From Coemansia sp. RSA 1200 (Eukaryota; Kickxellomycota; Kickxellomycetes; Kickxellales; Kickxellaceae): 64,000 nt of DNA. A program made the translations under genes and the position numbers. Below are positions 60,459-64,000 of this stretch, one piece after another. The DNA lies in the NCBI GenBank assembly GCA_027578915.1, contig JANBTT010000040.1, forward strand, positions 62,001 to 126,000. Reading direction: 5' to 3'. Positions within the stretch are counted from its first letter, which is position 1. Every line of letters starts with the position of its first letter. The notes beneath the pieces were generated by a model, which worked only from the letters and a program-made list of their open reading frames with translations, searched no databases and was not told the DNA's origin.

Positions 60459-62114
60459 TCAAAAGTAAAATACATGCGATAAGCGGTACCGGATCAAAAA
60501 GGCAAGGACAGAGTTGAGCGACTGGATCAGGAGGATCCGGTTATTGAGCTGCGACTCCGTAAGCCGGTCGCAGCGAACAAGCACCAGGTTCAGCAGCGTG
60601 AGATTGTTGACGCTGACCATCTCCCCCTGATCGTTGCGCTCGATGCTGGCAAGCCCGAGCCGCTCATACACGCGGAGGATGAGGATTCCCAGCGGCTTGG
60701 ATCCCCGAAGACTTGTTCTGCTTGGGACCATATAGATGCCAGCATACGCCGACGCACCAGTGTTGCTGCTGCTGCTGCTGCTGCTGCCGCCGCCGCTGCT
60801 GCTTGCCCGACTGCTTCGCGCCCGCGAGGAGCGCAGATTGCCCGTCGGTCTGGCGGGTCTTTTGGTCCTGGCCCTCGCAAAGCTCACCATGGCGGTGGAA
60901 ACGGATTTGTGCATTCTCGAAATGATGCCGCCATGTTCGGCTGCTGCAGCGGCGGCTTCACTGGACGGCTGCTCACTCGCAAAGTCAGTCGAGTCATCAG
61001 ACGACATGTCGGAGATGCCGCTGTTGCCAGCACCATTACTAGCATTGATTTCGTGTTGGATCCGAGCGACCATACTGCGGGACAACGGGCTTCCCGCAGC
61101 TATCTTAGGCAGCCTGTGGCGGGGACACGGTACCAGGCCAAATATCTGGGGCGCAGAGTAGATAAAGTTGAATATCTGGGGGACGAAGAACAGCATCAGA
61201 GTCTTGGAAAAGTGGCCCAGGATCCCGCACACGGCAAACGTCATTCCCGCAAAGTAGCAGTAGGTGTCGCCCACAAACACACGGGCCGGGTGGACGTTCC
61301 AGTAGTAAAGGGCGGCGGACACGGCAACGAACGGGAGCAGAAGGTACAGCGTGAACAGGTGGTAGTATTCGCCCTCAGTGTTCCCGGTACAGAGATAGGC
61401 GACGTCCTTCACAATAATGGAGACGGCAATGACGATGGACTGGCCGACCTCGACACCGTTGATGCCGGCGAGGATGTTTATAGCGTTGGTGCAGAAGACG
61501 GCCATCATTCCAATGTACACGTAGTAGAGCGCGCCGAGCTCAACGATATGCGTTCCAAGCCATGGGCGCATGAACACGGGGACCATCACGTGGGTGACGC
61601 CGTAGCCGACGTAGTAGACGATGAGGGTGGGGATCGACGCAATGGTCGGGAGGATGAGTTTGAACCGCCACCTCAGGTCAAGCACATCGTCGGCGAACCC
61701 GAGAAACACCATGCTCTGGAGCGACAGAAGCGCCGACAAGTACTCGCCAAGCCGCCCGAACGGAAACACAAAAGAAGCCGGCAGCGATGGTGTTGCTGTC
61801 GTGTCTGGTTTCTGCGCGGCCCACCAGTTCTGGAACTGCGCTGGGATGAACAGAAATGTGGCTACCAGGTAGATCATGGCTGCCACGACGCCCATGCTCT
61901 CGGCCAGCACCGGGCGGTTTGGTTTCGCCAGATCCACGCCCGACAGCCCGGCCCGCTTGAACGTCGCCACCGTGGCCGGCACGACGCACCACGTAGCAAG
62001 GCCGGCGAGCCCCGATATGCAGATGCACACAGCCAGCGGCTCGTCCCGGAACTGCCACGACAAGGCAAGCAGGAGCGGAGACGACGCCAGCGTCAACTTC
62101 TTATGAAGCAGCAT
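60459..62114 (-). CDS. ALG7: UDP-GlcNAc:dolichyl-phosphate GlcNAc-1-phosphotransferase (Alg7/DPAGT1)
   Basis: A protein of 551 residues with about ten membrane segments. It catalyses the first committed step of N-glycan assembly in the ER: transfer of GlcNAc-1-phosphate to dolichyl phosphate, the target of tunicamycin. Motifs are F-A-D-D-V-L-D-L-R-W-R near 142, N-A-I-N-I-L-A-G-I-N-G-V-E near 210, R-V-F-V-G-D-T-Y-C-Y-F-A-G-M near 280, and C-P-R-H-R-L-P-K near 330. After the H-R-L-P motif comes a long Ser/Asp/Ala-rich, then Arg/Ser/Gly-rich insertion (about 340-460), including a run of serines, within the last cytosolic loop. The conserved C-terminus V-N-N-L-T-L-L-N-L-V-L follows. The family is usually nearer 400-470 residues. 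Single exon; first ATG used. Confidence 0.95.
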   Translation of the reverse strand: MLLHKKLTLASSPLLLALSWQFRDEPLAVCICISGLAGLATWCVVPATVATFKRAGLSGVDLAKPNRPVLAESMGVVAAMIYLVATFLFIPAQFQNWWAAQKPDTTATPSLPASFVFPFGRLGEYLSALLSLQSMVFLGFADDVLDLRWRFKLILPTIASIPTLIVYYVGYGVTHVMVPVFMRPWLGTHIVELGALYYVYIGMMAVFCTNAINILAGINGVEVGQSIVIAVSIIVKDVAYLCTGNTEGEYYHLFTLYLLLPFVAVSAALYYWNVHPARVFVGDTYCYFAGMTFAVCGILGHFSKTLMLFFVPQIFNFIYSAPQIFGLVPCPRHRLPKIAAGSPLSRSMVARIQHEINASNGAGNSGISDMSSDDSTDFASEQPSSEAAAAAAEHGGIISRMHKSVSTAMVSFARARTKRPARPTGNLRSSRARSSRASSSGGGSSSSSSSNTGASAYAGIYMVPSRTSLRGSKPLGILILRVYERLGLASIERNDQGEMVSVNNLTLLNLVLVRCDRLTESQLNNRILLIQSLNSVLAFLIRYRLSHVFYF

Positions 62115-62417
62115 CCTCCCCCGTGTGTAAGAAGCTGGATTAGGATAAAAACACTGAGGTGTAGAGGAAATACATTTAAATTAGCAGCGAAAGAAAGTGA
62201 GGGTGGACAAAAAGAAAAAGAAAAAGAGGAGCAGGTAGAGGCGTATTAGGGCGTAAGGGGCGCGCGGTTGGTTTCTGTTTCTGCTTCTTTGAGAAAATAG
62301 AGGAATCCTTCTTTTGCACTAGTACCGCTGCTACTTTACACAGGACGCGTCCGTCGTTGTGCATCCCCAATTAAAAAGGCATTTCGGCATCGACCAAGAC
62401 ACGCACATTTAAAGCTG
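62115..62417. promoter_or_regulatory. Divergent promoter region, ALG7 / INTS4
   Basis: 303 bases between divergent start codons. Contains a purine tract (AAAAAGAAAAAGAAAAAGAGG near 62209-62230) and a GGGGCGCGCGG patch. No TATA box of note; the compact spacing suggests a shared nucleosome-free region. Confidence 0.45.
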
Positions 62418-64000
62418 ATGCCTACAAAGCGAGGGTATCCCGAAGGCGAGGGCACAGCAGGCGTTGGTCCTTCTGGAAAGACAGCAGACCAGGAGAATGC
62501 GCATTCAGCGGCCGCGGGGGAATCCAGCACACGCAGGACACGACTGAATGAGGCGTACACGACGTACGAGCAGGTGCACCTGGCGATGGTCGGGCTCAAA
62601 AGGGGCAGGGCAACCGCAGCAACAGTACACGAGAGCGCAAGCCGGGCGCTGGCGACGGTGAGGACGGGCAGTGCGGCAAGCAGCAGTGCGGTGCGCCAGG
62701 CAGCGGTGCTGCTGGCCAGACAAGTGTGCGCATACCCGGAGGCAGACACGGGAGGGGTCGTGGGCGAGCTGGTCCAGACGCTCGGCACCGCAGCACCGTC
62801 GACCAGGAGCGAGATATACAGAGCCCTTGAGCGGATCCACGAGTTCAAGGGCGTCTTCTCAGCCAGCGGGAGCACCGCGGTGCCGGAACCGACGATGAGG
62901 CAGCTGGACGCGGCGGTGCGACGGGATCTGAACCACGCACAGCACCACCTGCGGTGCGCGGCACTGGCGGTCCTTGCGCTGGCGTGGATGCGCTCCGCCG
63001 CCGCCGCCGCCGCCGACGGGCGCGGGCTGTTTGACGTGGTGTGCAGATACGCGGCGGACTCGCATCCGAAGGTGCGGCAGACGGCGCTGGCCACGATGGC
63101 TCGGCAGCACACGCTGGGCGTGCGGCTGCCGGTGGATACGTACGACGACTGCGTGGTGGCCACCAAGGACGACTACGAGCAGGTGCGGCTGGCGGCGGCG
63201 GAGCTGGTGTGGATAGTGGGCAGCGCGTATCCCGACCACCCCGTGGTGATCCACAAGTACAGGACGAGCGAGACGATCAGATTGCTGGACGACGCGTTTG
63301 TGAAGATCTGCGACATGGTCAACGACAGCTCGGTCGTGGTGCGCCAGCGCGCCAGCGCTATCCTGGGCCGCTTCACCAACGTCGACGGCAAGTTCCTGTC
63401 GCAGACCTTCAGCAAGCAGGTCATGTCCAATCTCCGCCGCTTTGCTGCGCGCGGGCCGCGCGGGTACGCCGGGCGCAACCGCGGCGTGCGCGTGGGCGGC
63501 GGCAATCGGGCTGCGATCCCCACGCCCGAGGGCGACGCCGACGTCGAGTCCGACGAGTTCCGGCTGCTGGACTCGGGCGCCGCCGGAGCGTTTGTGCACG
63601 GCCTGGAGGACGAGTACCAGGAAGTGCGCGACGCAGCCATCGAGTCCATCACCGAGCTATGCGCCGCAAGCGCCGACTTCTCCGCCAAGGCCGTGGACTT
63701 TCTGGTCGATATGTTCAACGACAGCAGCGACCGGGTGCGCGCCTGCGCTATCCGCGCGCTCACCAGCATCGGCGACCGGGCGCTGATCCAGATCACCGAG
63801 GAGCAGCTGTCCATTGCGCTCTCGGCGATGAAGGACTCGAGCAGCCGGGTGCGCGCCGGGATCTACCGCTTCCTCTCGGTGACCACGCTGGCGAGGGCCG
63901 AGTGGATGGAGCGCCTGATGAGCGGCTTCAGGGCCAATCTGGAGAGATACGCCCACGACGACCAGCACGCCATCTACGCAGCGCTGCGGGCGCTGGGCCA
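62418..64000 (+). CDS. INTS4: Integrator complex subunit 4, N-terminal part (cut by window edge)
   Basis: An ATG at 62418 opens a frame of 527 complete codons that reaches the window end without a stop. The N-terminus is Ser/Ala/Gly-rich. HEAT-like repeats follow from about residue 60 onward. The stretch I-R-L-L-D-D-A-F-V-K-I-C-D-M-V-N-D matches INTS4, as do V-R-Q-R-A-S-A-I-L-G, L-D-S-G-A-A-G-A-F-V-H-G-L-E-D-E and A-V-D-F-L-V-D-M-F-N-D. INTS4 is the scaffold that binds the INTS9-INTS11 endonuclease module in the nuclear Integrator complex. In this fungus, Integrator genes argue for RNA polymerase II attenuation or snRNA end-processing of the animal type. Third positions are almost all G or C. 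The C-terminal part, which contacts INTS9/11, is not visible. Confidence 0.88.
   Translation, partial: MPTKRGYPEGEGTAGVGPSGKTADQENAHSAAAGESSTRRTRLNEAYTTYEQVHLAMVGLKRGRATAATVHESASRALATVRTGSAASSSAVRQAAVLLARQVCAYPEADTGGVVGELVQTLGTAAPSTRSEIYRALERIHEFKGVFSASGSTAVPEPTMRQLDAAVRRDLNHAQHHLRCAALAVLALAWMRSAAAAAADGRGLFDVVCRYAADSHPKVRQTALATMARQHTLGVRLPVDTYDDCVVATKDDYEQVRLAAAELVWIVGSAYPDHPVVIHKYRTSETIRLLDDAFVKICDMVNDSSVVVRQRASAILGRFTNVDGKFLSQTFSKQVMSNLRRFAARGPRGYAGRNRGVRVGGGNRAAIPTPEGDADVESDEFRLLDSGAAGAFVHGLEDEYQEVRDAAIESITELCAASADFSAKAVDFLVDMFNDSSDRVRACAIRALTSIGDRALIQITEEQLSIALSAMKDSSSRVRAGIYRFLSVTTLARAEWMERLMSGFRANLERYAHDDQHAIYAALRALG

Noticed and set aside
60909..62249. 446-codon plus-strand open frame
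   Set aside because: Antisense of ALG7, charged low-quality product, no domain; ALG7 on the other strand is certain.
62336..63166. 276-codon minus-strand open frame
   Set aside because: Antisense of INTS4, which has clear conserved blocks.

Overview
The window looks like nuclear DNA of an early-diverging filamentous fungus, most likely Zoopagomycota/Kickxellomycotina (Coemansia-like). This lineage call is an inference from gene content and style and was not tested by search. Genes are compact and moderately GC-rich, with mostly single-exon coding regions. Where introns occur they are short to medium spliceosomal introns with GTAAGT-type donors and CTAAC/CTGAC branch points. Intergenic DNA is AT-rich with long poly-pyrimidine and poly-purine runs. 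Gene content includes Rac1, Integrator subunits and large F-box/LRR-like proteins. Nothing bacterial, viral, CRISPR-like or transposon-like was seen, and no tRNA or rRNA gene was recognised.

Layout. 0-10 kb: the start of homoserine dehydrogenase (cut by the left edge), a Loa1/Vps66-type acyltransferase, splicing factor Prp18, an F-box/LRR-like protein and a 1246-residue helical protein that resembles Integrator subunit 5. 10-19 kb: Rac1 (three exons), ribosomal protein S9 (a 16-base first exon plus an 814-base intron), ribosomal protein L21, and a mitochondrial pyrimidine nucleotide carrier. 19-33 kb: the UTP21/WDR36 processome subunit, a second F-box-like protein, a three-exon ABCC/MRP transporter with a GC-AG intron, and an unrecognised serine-rich basic protein. 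34-44 kb: a GPHR/GPR89-type membrane protein, an Sds3/Dep1-like Rpd3-complex subunit, and two neighbouring low-complexity proteins that share a small-residue hydrophobic module. 44-54 kb: a zinc-ribbon protein with a PY motif, a catalase, TFIIIB subunit Bdp1, a PP2A B-type (PR55) subunit, and a protein with two tandem LITAF-like domains. 54-64 kb: a KDM3-like JmjC protein that appears to have lost its iron ligands, mitochondrial ribosomal protein L16, Alg7/DPAGT1, and the start of Integrator subunit 4 (cut by the right edge).

Most genes are unrelated housekeeping neighbours. Groupings that may matter are: the divergent RPS9/RPL21 pair; the two Integrator-type genes near opposite ends of the window; the adjacent paralogous low-complexity pair, the second with a palindrome, an AGGGG element and a TATA box upstream; and several divergent promoters. 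The features that most deserve a second look are the degenerate JmjC protein, the low-complexity pair with its repeated module, the Integrator genes, the tandem LITAF protein and an unassigned spliced coding-like stretch near 36.8 kb.
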